Shown: piece after piece, positions 17,446 to 25,123 of the stretch
Position numbering within the stretch: position 1 is the stretch's first letter
Layout: each line of letters opens with the position of its first letter
DNA from: Rhodanobacter sp. C05
GTDB lineage: Bacteria > Pseudomonadota > Gammaproteobacteria > Xanthomonadales > Rhodanobacteraceae
Length of the DNA: 64,000 nt
Direction of reading: 5' to 3'
Assembly: GCF_002001165.1 (NCBI RefSeq)
Contig: NZ_MUNQ01000012.1
Coordinates: forward strand, 1 to 64,000
Made by a program: the position numbers and the translations under genes
Notes under the pieces: generated by a model
Told to the model about the DNA's origin: nothing
What the model saw: only the letters and a program-made list of their open reading frames with translations
Database searches by the model: none

Positions 17446-18375
17446 ATGGACCAGCCTCGAAACACCCCCTTTCGCGTTGGCACATGGTTGATCGATCCAG
17501 CGTGCGGCCAGATCAGTCGCGATGGCGACGTGGTCAGGCTGGACACACGTGCGATGCGGCTACTTCAGTGTTTGGCCAGACGTGCCGGTGCCGTGGTGAG
17601 CATTGATGAGCTGCTCGATGAGGTCTGGGCTGGCATCATCGTCACGCCGGACTCGGTGTATCAGGCGGTGGCGTCTCTGCGTCGTTCGCTGGGAGACGAT
17701 CCCAAGCAGCCCACCTACATCGCGACGGTACCGCGGCTTGGTTACAGGATGGTCGCGCGGGTGGAGCCGTATGCAGAAAGCACGGCGACAGTCACTGATC
17801 CCACGCCGGCTGCGACCCACTCAACACCTCTCGTGGGCCACAGCTCGACACGTGGACAAGGTCTCAAATTGTGGATGGCATGGGCTGCCTTTGCTTTACT
17901 GGCGATGGTAGGCGCCGCCATATGGCTAACCGTCCACAACGATGCAAGACCCCGGGCTGTAACGGTCGCGGTTAAAGCACAGCCGGATGCGAAGTCGGTT
18001 GCGGTACTGCCATTCCTGGACCTGACCGACGACATGAAAGAGGAGCCGTTCGCCGATGGCATGACCGAGGAATTGATCGACAAACTGAGCAAAGTTCCCG
18101 GATTACATGTTCCGGCTCCGACCTCTTCGTTTTTCTACAAAGACAAGCAGTTCACGATTGCCAATATAGCCAGAGCCCTCAATGTGGCTTACGTTCTCGA
18201 TGGCAGCGTGCGCAAGTCGGGGACGACGCTACGCGTCGCGGCACGCCTGGTACGTGCCGACGACGGGTTTGTCGTCTGGTCGGAAACCTACGACCGTTCG
18301 TGGAGCGATAAGTTGATGATCCAGGATGACATTGCCAGCGAGGTCACCAAGGCGCTCGAAACATCCATCCATTGA
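17446..18375 (+). CDS. Membrane-anchored CadC-like regulator
   Basis: 309 residues. An N-terminal OmpR/PhoB-type winged helix occupies residues 8-105 (VRLDTRAMRLLQCLARRAGA, TPDSVYQAVASLRRSLGDDP, TYIATVPRLGYRMVA), followed by one membrane span at about 142-164 (LWMAWAAFALLAMVGAAIWL). The periplasmic part is a TolB/FlgO-like domain (KSVAVLPFLDLTDDMKEEPF, VLDGSVRKSGTTLRVAARL). Most relatives carry C-terminal TPR repeats, which this one lacks. It probably senses a periplasmic cue and regulates a neighbour, either the membrane protein upstream or yceI downstream. Confidence 0.85.
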   Translation: MDQPRNTPFRVGTWLIDPACGQISRDGDVVRLDTRAMRLLQCLARRAGAVVSIDELLDEVWAGIIVTPDSVYQAVASLRRSLGDDPKQPTYIATVPRLGYRMVARVEPYAESTATVTDPTPAATHSTPLVGHSSTRGQGLKLWMAWAAFALLAMVGAAIWLTVHNDARPRAVTVAVKAQPDAKSVAVLPFLDLTDDMKEEPFADGMTEELIDKLSKVPGLHVPAPTSSFFYKDKQFTIANIARALNVAYVLDGSVRKSGTTLRVAARLVRADDGFVVWSETYDRSWSDKLMIQDDIASEVTKALETSIH

Positions 18376-18398
18376 TGCCGCACATGGGCCAAGCGCGT

Positions 18399-18998
18399 CT
18401 AATGCGCATCATCGTCCGCGCCCATGAACGCTTCGACCTGTATCTGGACATGGATATCGTCGCCGACCAGGTCTTCGTAAGCGTTCAAGCCAAACTCGGA
18501 ACGCTTGATCGTGGTCGTTGCACTAAAGCCTACCGATGGTTTCGAGTTGACCGCGTTGGCCCCGAGCTTGTTGAGCTGCAGTGGAAATTCCACCTGTCTG
18601 GTGACGCCGGCCAGCGTCAGGTCGCCGTACAAGGTGCCGTGCGCATCGTCCGTCTTTTCGAGCCGCGTACTGCGAAAGGTGATCGACGGGTATTTGAAAA
18701 GGTTTGTCCAGTTATCGTCGCCACGGATTTGCTGATTCCAGGTCGCATCGCCCATGTCCAGGGTTTTGGTAGGCATGCTCAGCATCACCGCGGACTTCGA
18801 CCAGTCCTGCTGGTCAAACGTGAAACTTCCCGGCGCCAGTTTCAACGTGCCGAGCACCTGGATGAAACCCTGGTGTTCCATGGTGAACGAGATGCGCGAG
18901 AGCTTCGTACCAACGGTATAGGTGACCGGATTGCCATAGGCCGCACCGGTCAAAAACATCAGCACCGCCGCGAGAACGATAGGCCGAAAACGATTCAT
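18399..18998 (-). CDS. YceI-family periplasmic lipid-binding protein
   Basis: 199 residues with a signal peptide (FRPIVLAAVLMFLTGAAYG). The start at 18998 has AGGAG 7 bases upstream. The mature chain is a YceI lipocalin-like barrel: VTYTVGTKLSRISFTMEHQG, DLTLAGVTRQVEFPL and TTTIKRSEFGLNAYEDLVGD are the family blocks. Members bind isoprenoid quinone-like lipids in the periplasm. It converges on the CadC-like regulator gene, the two stop codons being about 25 bases apart. Confidence 0.9.
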   Translation of the reverse strand: MNRFRPIVLAAVLMFLTGAAYGNPVTYTVGTKLSRISFTMEHQGFIQVLGTLKLAPGSFTFDQQDWSKSAVMLSMPTKTLDMGDATWNQQIRGDDNWTNLFKYPSITFRSTRLEKTDDAHGTLYGDLTLAGVTRQVEFPLQLNKLGANAVNSKPSVGFSATTTIKRSEFGLNAYEDLVGDDIHVQIQVEAFMGADDDAH

Positions 18999-19286
18999 AC
19001 ATGCTCCTGAATAGATGAGAGACAAGACAAAGCCCGACATGGGCCCTGACCCGCTTTGGCTCGGCGTTCCGTCAATACACGCACGGATGTGCACGGAGCT
19101 TTTTGCGAGTGACTTTTTACCCGCATCCGATTCGGGAAGTCCTGAAATTGCTCTGAGAAACTTTGAATAGTTCTGAAGTTGACAACCTTCTTGACCGGTC
19201 AGTGCATGCGCCTGGACATCATCGGCTCACACAAGTGATTGAATGCCAGCCATCGGCACCTGCGTGCGGGCTTTGCAGTTCGGTTA

Positions 19287-19306
19287 AAGCAGGTCAGAGC
19301 CCCTTC
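19287..19306. repeat. REP-like word AAAGCAGGTCAGAGCCCCTT
   Basis: One of the AAAGC(A/G)GGTCAG words. It directly precedes a decayed GGDEF fragment. The stretch from 18999 to here otherwise shows no gene. Confidence 0.55.
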
Positions 19307-19464
19307 TCGGCTGTCGCCAGCGCCCCGCTGGCCAGCGTCGACGATGCGCCTACCGACTGCTGCGCGATGAGGACAGGGCGCTATATCGCGCCAGGCTCGA
19401 CGGACGTGACCGCGTGCTGGGACCGGAAGACGTGGCGACCGACGATCGCCTCACTTCGGCATAG
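19307..19464 (+). pseudogene. Decayed 3' end of a diguanylate cyclase (GGDEF) gene
   Basis: Translation gives AVASAPLASVDDA in one frame and then, after a one-base shift, YRLLRDEDRALYRARLDGRD and RVLGPEDVATDDRLTSA before a stop at 19462-19464. The segment LLRDEDRALYRARLDGRDRV is the usual C-terminal signature of GGDEF domains (LLRRADRALYRAKxxGRDRV). No 5' part remains. REP-like words bracket it on both sides (19287 and 19490-19550). I rate the family call as likely, not certain. Confidence 0.55.
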
Positions 19465-19486
19465 GCAATCCCGTCAAAGCGCATCA

Positions 19487-19552
19487 AAGCGGACCAGAGT
19501 GATCTGGCCCGTTTTTTATTGGGCGTAAGTGAACCGAACCCCGTTTTGAATA
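19487..19552. repeat. REP-like words after the GGDEF remnant
   Basis: ATCAAAGCGGACCAGAGTGA followed by AAGTGAACCGAACCCCGTTT. The two word types, which elsewhere occur singly, are adjacent here. Confidence 0.5.
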
Positions 19553-19586
19553 TCCGCGTATGGCGTGACCGCCCGGCGACCGTCGA

Positions 19587-20264
19587 TCAGTGTCTGCCGC
19601 TTGATTTCTCATCCAGCTCGCGCTGCGCCAGCCACTTGGCCAGATCGGCAAGCTGCTGGAAGCTCGTCACGTTGTTACTGCGGTACTTGCCATCGACCAC
19701 AATCGTGGGCGTGCTGTCTACGCCCCACTTCTTGATCAGTTCGAAATCGCTCTTGATCTGATTGGTCACCTGCGGCGAGTTGGCGATACGCAGAAACTGG
19801 TTCCGATCGACACCGTTGCGCGCATAAAAATCGGCGATCTCATCCATAGTGCTGATCGGATAGTGCTCCTGGAACTTCGCCTGGAAGAAAGCCAGATGCG
19901 TACGCTCGGCGACACCCATGATCTTGGCGGCGTAGAACGCGCGCGCAAAGGTGACCCAACCCTCGTTGAAGACAGCGGGAACCAGTTTGAATACCGCACC
20001 CGGTGGCAGCGACTCGGCGAGTTGATTGGCCAAGGGCGAGAATTCCGCGCAATGGATGCAGCCGTACGAAAACACTTCCACCACTTCGACCTTGCCGGTG
20101 GAGCTGTGACGCTGGTACGGCGCCGGCAGCGTCACATACTGATCGCCCTCGGTATAAGGCGCGGGAGCCGCGGCCTTTTTGGCGGCATTCGCCGCGCTGC
20201 ACGTGCTGGCGATCAGCAAACCGCAAAGCACCAAGGCGATGCGACGTCGGGTAGTCATGAACAT
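19587..20264 (-). CDS. dsbA: Periplasmic thiol:disulfide oxidoreductase DsbA
   Basis: 225 residues with a signal peptide (RRRIALVLCGLLIASTCSA). The active site is C69-I-H-C72 within VEVFSYGCIHCAEF, the cis-proline loop is VDSTPTIVVDGK, and the helical insert lies between. It is expected to introduce disulfides into exported proteins, working with DsbB (not in this window). Both ATGs, at 20264 and 20258, are possible; AGGAA 8 bases upstream favours the first. The XDsbA-type CIHC variant is seen in xanthomonads. Confidence 0.92.
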   Translation of the reverse strand: MFMTTRRRIALVLCGLLIASTCSAANAAKKAAAPAPYTEGDQYVTLPAPYQRHSSTGKVEVVEVFSYGCIHCAEFSPLANQLAESLPPGAVFKLVPAVFNEGWVTFARAFYAAKIMGVAERTHLAFFQAKFQEHYPISTMDEIADFYARNGVDRNQFLRIANSPQVTNQIKSDFELIKKWGVDSTPTIVVDGKYRSNNVTSFQQLADLAKWLAQRELDEKSSGRH

Positions 20265-20361
20265 GTGATCGTTCCTGCGTAGTGACGGCTGTTCCGAACC
20301 GGCGATGATGGAAAAACAAACGTCTCACTCTGACCAAGTTACCTCCCAAACTGCGTCTGTA

Positions 20362-20390
20362 AAGGGGTCTGATCGCATTCACTTCCGAAC
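20362..20390. repeat. REP-like word AAAGGGGTCTGATCGCATTC
   Basis: Variant of the GGGGTCAG(A/G)T word, located between dsbA and the DinB gene. Confidence 0.45.
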
Positions 20391-20460
20391 TCGATACCCG
20401 TGGGAAGCTCGAATTCGCACACAGCCATCGATTGCGGTTGCCCATGAAACCGGGACCCGA

Positions 20461-20976
20461 TCAACCCCGCGCGACAGTCCGCCCTCGGGCCGACGCCTCC
20501 GCCTCATGCAGATAGGTCGTGAAACCATCCTTCGCCGGTGCAACGGCATTGAGCAGCATGACGGCGCTGACCTGTCCGCGATGACCGGTGCCGTGGTTGA
20601 TGACGTGCATGAGCATTTCCTCACGGGACATGCGACCCGGTGCGCCATCGGCAAACGCGAAATCGATCCGTTCCGCCAACTGGACACGATCGAGCGTCGA
20701 TACATAATCGACATACTCCTGATCGCTTTTTCTGATGTCTGCAGACAAATCTTTCAGCGTCGGCATTTCGCTCAAATTGGCCGAGGTGTACGCGTGAGCC
20801 TCTCGCCTCATGTGCGCGGCGAAGATGCGGTCGACTACATAAGTGTGGCTGAGGGCCTTGATGGCTAGTCGGGTAATGGTAAGTCGCCGCACGGCCCCAA
20901 ACCTGGCCAGCGTGGTCAGCAGCTCGTCGTTCGCCCAGGCTTTGTATCGGAACAGATACTGCAATGTGTCATGCAT
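20461..20976 (-). CDS. DinB-family protein
   Basis: 171 residues forming a four-helix DinB/YfiT-like bundle. LFRYKAWANDELLTTLARFG opens the first helix, and the presumed metal ligands are His43 (KALSHTYVVDRI) and the pair in MHVINHGTGHRGQVSAVML. Such proteins bind zinc or nickel and include thiol-dependent transferases; the substrate is unknown. It is divergent from a TetR gene by 108 bases, so that regulator probably controls it. Confidence 0.85.
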   Translation of the reverse strand: MHDTLQYLFRYKAWANDELLTTLARFGAVRRLTITRLAIKALSHTYVVDRIFAAHMRREAHAYTSANLSEMPTLKDLSADIRKSDQEYVDYVSTLDRVQLAERIDFAFADGAPGRMSREEMLMHVINHGTGHRGQVSAVMLLNAVAPAKDGFTTYLHEAEASARGRTVARG

Positions 20977-21090
20977 GTCGTGGCCTCCTGAGGGATTTGC
21001 GCGTTGTGCAAGGCATTGCCTTGTCTATCCAAGGCGAACAGAATATGAGCGATCATTCGCTTTTTAAACTCGCATTGGCGGCATGTGAAA

Positions 21091-21780
21091 ATGGCGCGCA
21101 AACTGCTCACAAAACCCAGGAAAACCGCCTCTCAGGAGCGATCGCGCGCGACCGTCGATGCGCTGTTTGAAGCAACCGCTCGCATTCTCGTCAAGGAAGG
21201 CTTCGACAAGGCCAGCACCAACCGCATCGCGGAGGTGGCGGGGGTGAGCGTCGGCTCGCTCTACCAATATTTTCCCAGCAAGGAGGCGCTCGTTGCCGCC
21301 GTCATCAAGCGCCACCAGCACAAGATCATGCATACAGTCCGGGGCGAGTTGGCGGAGGTTTTGGCCCAGCCGGTGGAGAAGGCGATACGCAAGCTCGTCG
21401 CGGTCGCGGTCAAATCGCACCGTGTCGATCCCAGACTGCATCGTGTGCTCGCGGAGCAGATTCCGCGCGTGGGCGAGCTCGAGAAGCTGGAAACCTTCAA
21501 TCGCGAAAACTACACCCTGTTCAGGACGTATCTCGAGAGCCACCGCGACGAACTCCGTGTCGATGATCTGGAGCTCGCATCATTTGTATGCGTGACCTCG
21601 ATCGAGGCGTTGACGCACAACGCAGTGCTGCACTATTCCAAGACATTTTCGGACGAAACGATGGAAGCGCTCATCGACGAAGCCGCCTACCTCGTGACCG
21701 GATATCTGATGGGCTCGCGGAAAAACGAAGCAGGTTCGCTTTCTGACCAGCGCCATGCTGGCTTGCACTCTCCTTCTTGA
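21091..21780 (+). CDS. TetR-family regulator
   Basis: About 229 residues. A TetR DNA-binding domain spans roughly residues 15-65 (RATVDALFEATARILVKEGF, TNRIAEVAGVSVGSLYQYFP). The remainder is an all-helical ligand domain with a TetR_C-like end (TYLESHRDELRVDDLELASF). An in-frame GTG six bases upstream is an alternative start; neither has a strong ribosome binding site. It is divergent from the DinB gene. Confidence 0.85.
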   Translation: MARKLLTKPRKTASQERSRATVDALFEATARILVKEGFDKASTNRIAEVAGVSVGSLYQYFPSKEALVAAVIKRHQHKIMHTVRGELAEVLAQPVEKAIRKLVAVAVKSHRVDPRLHRVLAEQIPRVGELEKLETFNRENYTLFRTYLESHRDELRVDDLELASFVCVTSIEALTHNAVLHYSKTFSDETMEALIDEAAYLVTGYLMGSRKNEAGSLSDQRHAGLHSPS

Positions 21781-21837
21781 GAAAGTGCACTTCGGCCCTG
21801 ATGTTCCTGACCTTGCGACTCCCTCCAGCATGTGGCC

Positions 21838-22593
21838 ATGTTCGACAAAATCAGAAACTGGCGCGTGCGGCGCACCGTCGCCCGGCACCCGATCGCCGAG
21901 CCGCTCTGGCGAGACGCACTTCAGCGCTGTCCCGCAGCACGTCGGCTGGGCGCTTCCGACCAGGCCGCACTGCGCGTGCTGGCAACACTGTTCCTGGACA
22001 GCAAGTCGCTGGAGCCGACTCAGGGGCTGCAGCTTGACGACGCCGACCGTGTCTTGCTCGCGGCACATGCCTGCCTGCCCATCCTGAAACTGGGCCTTGA
22101 CTGGTACGACGGTTGGCACAGCATCATCGTGTACCCGGACGCGTTCGTTCCACGTCGTCCAAAAATCGACTCAGCGGGTGTGGTTCACCAGACCAGCACC
22201 GTGATGGCCGGTGAGGCATGGGGGCGTGGGCCGGTGATCCTGTCGTGGGCTGAGGTGCTGAATGGCGGGAAGAAGCCGGGGCACAACGTGGTCATCCACG
22301 AAATGGCACACAAGCTCGACATGCTCAACGGGGACGCCAACGGCTTTCCGCCCTTGCATCGGCGCATGGATCGCCGCGTGTGGTCGAATGTCTTCTCGAG
22401 TGCGTGGGATCACCTGCAGGAAGAGCAACGCAACGGGGCCGAGTTGCCGATCGACCCGTATGCTCTTGAAAACCCGGCCGAGTTCTTTGCGGTGGCCAGT
22501 GAGCAATTCTTCGAGGCGCCGGCAACCTTGCGCCAGCACTTGCCGGACGTCTATCGGCAGCTCGAGCAATTTTATCGGCAGCACCCGTTCTGA
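21838..22593 (+). CDS. mtfA: MtfA-like M90 metallopeptidase
   Basis: 251 residues. The zinc motif is HEMAHKLDMLNGDANG, and the third ligand region is NPAEFFAVASEQFFE, both as in E. coli MtfA (Mlc titration factor A). That protein is a zinc peptidase that binds the glucose repressor Mlc. The N-terminus, VRRTVARHPIAEPLWRDAL, also matches the family. ATG at 21838 is the likelier start; a GTG two codons earlier is in frame. The link to Mlc-type regulation here is an inference from the family. Confidence 0.88.
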   Translation: MFDKIRNWRVRRTVARHPIAEPLWRDALQRCPAARRLGASDQAALRVLATLFLDSKSLEPTQGLQLDDADRVLLAAHACLPILKLGLDWYDGWHSIIVYPDAFVPRRPKIDSAGVVHQTSTVMAGEAWGRGPVILSWAEVLNGGKKPGHNVVIHEMAHKLDMLNGDANGFPPLHRRMDRRVWSNVFSSAWDHLQEEQRNGAELPIDPYALENPAEFFAVASEQFFEAPATLRQHLPDVYRQLEQFYRQHPF

Positions 22594-22801
22594 GCGCCCA
22601 GTATTCAAGAACGGGCCTCGCAGCCCCAACAGGGTCACGGGCAATTGATTCGATTCAATTCCCTTCGTCATCCATAGCCCATGTCCACGTCTTCATGGCG
22701 GACAAGCCACGCCGAAGTCGTCGAGCGCCATTGCCAAGACCACGCCCACTCGTCTCTGCGAGAACAATGAACCTGGGCCTCATCCCTTCTCGCAAGCAGG
22801 C
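22594..22801. other. Intergenic region between mtfA and the immunity gene
   Basis: The two flanking genes converge here. I see no gene; one weak REP-like word (AATGAACCTGGGCCTCATCC) lies near 22766. Confidence 0.4.
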
Positions 22802-23023
22802 TCAGTTACCGACCAGTTCATCGTAGGGCGGCAAGTTGAGCACGGTTCTGGCAGCGTGTTCGTAGGCTCGCTCCAGATCTTCTGCGGCCTCCATGCGGTC
22901 CTCAAGCAGCTGGTGTTCCTCTGGTTCCGCCTCGCCGCTGATCACGGCTTCACGCAACGCGCGGATCTCGGCCGCGATGGCCTGGATGGCTATGATCAGT
23001 GTCTGGTTGCTTATCTCAGGCAC
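22802..23023 (-). CDS. tsi2: Tsi2-like immunity protein
   Basis: 73 residues starting with GTG at 23023, placed 5 bases after AGGAGGG. The sequence runs NQTLIIAIQAIAAEIRALRE, then EDLERAYEHAARTVLNLPPY and DELVGN. Pseudomonas aeruginosa Tsi2 as I remember it has QTLMVAIQCVAARTREL, then DDLKNAYEQALGQYSGLPPY and DRLIEE, so the match spans the whole short protein. Tsi2 is a two-helix dimer that binds and neutralises the effector Tse2 in the cytosol. The gene lies 35 bases downstream of the Tse2-like gene, in the same order as in P. aeruginosa. No signal peptide, as expected for a cytosolic immunity protein. Confidence 0.88.
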   Translation of the reverse strand: MPEISNQTLIIAIQAIAAEIRALREAVISGEAEPEEHQLLEDRMEAAEDLERAYEHAARTVLNLPPYDELVGN

Positions 23024-23058
23024 GAGCGCCCTCCTGACAGGAATTGAGTCGCGTGCAT

Positions 23059-23526
23059 TCAGACCTTCGCCAGTCTGCATTGCTGCACGACTGCCGCCCG
23101 CGCCATGTTGTCGAGCGCACCCTTGAATGCTGCGACTGTCATCCGCGTACGTGGCTCGAGCTGATAGTGATAACCCTTGAGACCGGGGTTGGACGGGCAA
23201 GACTTCTGTTTGCCATCCTTGCGGATAAATATTTCGTCCGAATATTCAGTACCGTTTGGTATCCAGAATTCCTTGGTGGGGAACCAGCCCGACACATCGT
23301 GGAGTGAAGTGCCTCCGCCAGCCTCTACCTCCGGTCCGTTCGCGCCGCCGATCACGATATTCACATCGGCCTTGCTGATAACGTCCCGATTCAGCTTCTT
23401 GCTGAAATACGTAGTCGCTTCCCAGCGCGGATCGAGTACACCGTCGCCGGGATAGACGCCGACCTTGATGCTCTTGAAATTTTTGTCCATGACTGAACGG
23501 TAGAGATCCGTATCCGTGGTGGCCAT
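23059..23526 (-). CDS. tse2: Tse2-like cytotoxic effector
   Basis: 155 residues with AGGAGGG before the ATG. Blocks shared with P. aeruginosa Tse2 (from memory) are LYRSV near the N-terminus, AGGGTSLHDVSGWFP (Tse2: TGGTSVFDRAG), FWIPNGTEYSDEIFIRKD (Tse2: FVIPDGTDIPPDLKVKQD) and YHYQLEPRTRMTVAAFKGAL, then DNMARAAV (Tse2: THYTIMPAKPMYREVLMGHL, then DNFVRNAI). Thr73-Ser74 correspond to the Thr79-Ser80 pair reported as needed for Tse2 toxicity. Tse2 has a mono-ADP-ribosyltransferase-like fold, acts in the cytosol of bacterial or eukaryotic cells, and is delivered by a type VI system. No signal peptide and no T6SS gene are visible here, so delivery, if any, depends on genes elsewhere. Confidence 0.87.
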   Translation of the reverse strand: MATTDTDLYRSVMDKNFKSIKVGVYPGDGVLDPRWEATTYFSKKLNRDVISKADVNIVIGGANGPEVEAGGGTSLHDVSGWFPTKEFWIPNGTEYSDEIFIRKDGKQKSCPSNPGLKGYHYQLEPRTRMTVAAFKGALDNMARAAVVQQCRLAKV

Positions 23527-23565
23527 GATGGCCCTCCTGAATCCTGTGTCCGGGCAGGTTACTTG

Positions 23566-23605
23566 CGGCGAGGAGACGAGGCAAGGTGACCTGCCCGAAA
23601 ACGGA
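23566..23605. repeat. Hairpin (REP-like) upstream of the tse2 operon
   Basis: CGGGCAGGTTACTTGC is answered by GCAAGGTGACCTGCCCG (its reverse complement, CGGGCAGGTCACCTTGC, differs by a gap and two bases), with a 14-base loop. It stands between the divergent tse2 gene and a decayed RAYT transposase. REP hairpins normally flank RAYT genes, so this may be the transposase's own REP end. It also lies within the likely tse2 promoter region. Confidence 0.5.
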
Positions 23606-23624
23606 AAAACAAAAAGGTGCTACC

Positions 23625-23917
23625 TGATGTCCTGCTATCGCTACGTCGAGCTCAACCCGGCCCGCGCTGGCATGATCACTCCACGCCAGGACTATCTCAA
23701 CTTGGATCCGATCCCCTCGTGCGCCAAACCGCCTATCGCGAATTGAACCGCAAGCGCCTGGACAACCACAGCTCGCCGCCTTGCGCCAGCACACCCAGCA
23801 ACAATGCGCCTGAGGCAGCGACCGCTCTTCCGCCAGCAGATCGAAGTACCAACCCAGCGAGCCGCCGGCGTCAGACCTCGCGGACACCCAAGAAAACCCA
23901 CCAACGCTTTGGGATAA
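23625..23917 (+). pseudogene. Decayed REP-associated tyrosine transposase (RAYT)
   Basis: Three reading frames each carry a family segment. The first has YLMSCYRYVELNPARAGM, the signature block downstream of the catalytic tyrosine in RAYT (TnpA-REP) proteins. The second (from about 23708) has SDPLVRQTAYRELNRKRLD. The third (23828-23917) has FRQQIEVPTQRAAGVRPRG and then HPRKPTNALG before a TAA, matching the basic C-terminus of the family. The HUH catalytic half is missing, so the gene is dead. A REP-like word (ATGAACCTGACCCCCTTTTG) starts right at the stop codon, the usual position for such sequences. Confidence 0.8.
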
Positions 23918-23940
23918 TGAACCTGACCCCCTTTTGCTTG
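23917..23940. repeat. REP-like word at the RAYT 3' end
   Basis: ATGAACCTGACCCCCTTTTG immediately follows the stop of the decayed RAYT. This ties the dispersed word family to that transposase type. From here to 24079 nothing else is evident. Confidence 0.6.
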
Positions 23941-24079
23941 TCTATCGGGGTTGGCCGCAACACGCGCTGACGGTATGCGCAGGTTTCGTGTAGGTAGTTG
24001 GCTTGAATAAGGCAGTGTCATCGAACGTTCCGGGAAGGTCCGACATCGACAGGAGGGGGATCGTGTACGCGGTCTGGCC

Positions 24080-25069
24080 TTGCTCGACAGCGAAACGCGC
24101 GAGACCCTGGGTCGCAGGCGCTGGCGACAGCCACCGCTGACGCGCCCGGCGCTGGCACTCGCGCTGGCTTCGGTCCTGGTACTGCACGCGCTGTTCGCGC
24201 TGGCGCTGTGGTACGAGATGCAGCTCAAGCTGCCGCAGCAGGCGGTGGCACATACCGATATCGATCAGGTGCTGACCGTGCGTCTGATCGATCATTCCAG
24301 CAAGCCGCGCGCCGCACAGCCGCCTGAGCCACCCACACCGCCCAAGCTGGTGCCGCCGCCGCAGGTGGTGACCTCACGCGTTCGCCCCGTGACGCACGAG
24401 AAGTCACCTCGTGACGCGATGGTCATGCAGGATCATGAAGCGACACCTGCGCCGGCGGCCTCCACGTCGTCCGCCATCAGTTTCCCGGTACGGCTGCCGC
24501 CCACGACGGAGACCTATGCGACAACAAGCACCAAGGCCAAACCGGCCAAGTCCGCGGATGATCGTCAGATCATGCAACACGACAGCAACCGGATGCAGTA
24601 CAAGGCCACCCGCTTCGAAAAATATTTCCCGCCGCCGAACGAGACTGCCGGCGGTGCGGTGGGTCGCCATATAGGCGATGCGCTCAAGGCGATGGCCAAA
24701 AGCATGTGCGATCCCACCAAGAGCAGTACAGCTTCCAACTTGCTGTGCGACGCGCCTCCCCTGCCGCCTTCACCCAAGGACCGCGACGAGCGCCTCAACC
24801 TGCCACCGCCGGCGCTCGCCGACGATCCGAATCCGCCCACGCCGCCGCCACTGACGAGCTGTATCGCCGAGTACAAGGCAGACAAGCCACTGTCGGACGG
24901 CTGCCCGATCAACACGCCCGATCTGGCCTTCAAGGCCGAGATGCGTGAATGCATCGATCTGTTCCGTGCAGGCAAGCGCCTCAAGACATGGTGCCCGCTC
25001 GATACACCCAAGCGCGCAGCGGCCGAGTCGTCGATGCCAGCGGCTTCCTCAAGTGCGGGTTTGCACTGA
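24080..25069 (+). CDS. TonB-like membrane-anchored proline-rich protein
   Basis: 329 residues. One N-terminal membrane span (ALALASVLVLHALFALALWY, about 25-45) is followed by a proline-rich stretch (PPEPPTPPKLVPPPQ) like that of TonB. The C-terminal half does not show a TonB fold; it has cysteine-containing blocks such as PPPLTSCIAEYKADKPLSDG and DLFRAGKRLKTWCPLDTPKR. No ATG or GTG is in frame upstream before a stop at 24008, so I use the TTG at 24080; AGGAGGGGG lies rather far (about 20 bases) before it. The 5' end may have been altered by the adjacent RAYT remnant. Function unknown. Confidence 0.55.
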   Translation: MLDSETRETLGRRRWRQPPLTRPALALALASVLVLHALFALALWYEMQLKLPQQAVAHTDIDQVLTVRLIDHSSKPRAAQPPEPPTPPKLVPPPQVVTSRVRPVTHEKSPRDAMVMQDHEATPAPAASTSSAISFPVRLPPTTETYATTSTKAKPAKSADDRQIMQHDSNRMQYKATRFEKYFPPPNETAGGAVGRHIGDALKAMAKSMCDPTKSSTASNLLCDAPPLPPSPKDRDERLNLPPPALADDPNPPTPPPLTSCIAEYKADKPLSDGCPINTPDLAFKAEMRECIDLFRAGKRLKTWCPLDTPKRAAAESSMPAASSSAGLH

Positions 25070-25123
25070 GCACCGTCGAAACCTGACCCGGTTACGTGGG
25101 AACCGGGTGCACCTGCACAAGAC

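Noticed and set aside
19163-19528. 121-codon open frame
   Set aside because: Cys/Ser-rich without a ribosome binding site; a different frame across the same DNA shows the GGDEF remnant instead.
24063-24140. Short GTG-started frame with AGGAGGGGG before it
   Set aside because: It stops after 25 codons and has no likeness; the longer TonB-like frame across the same DNA is preferred.
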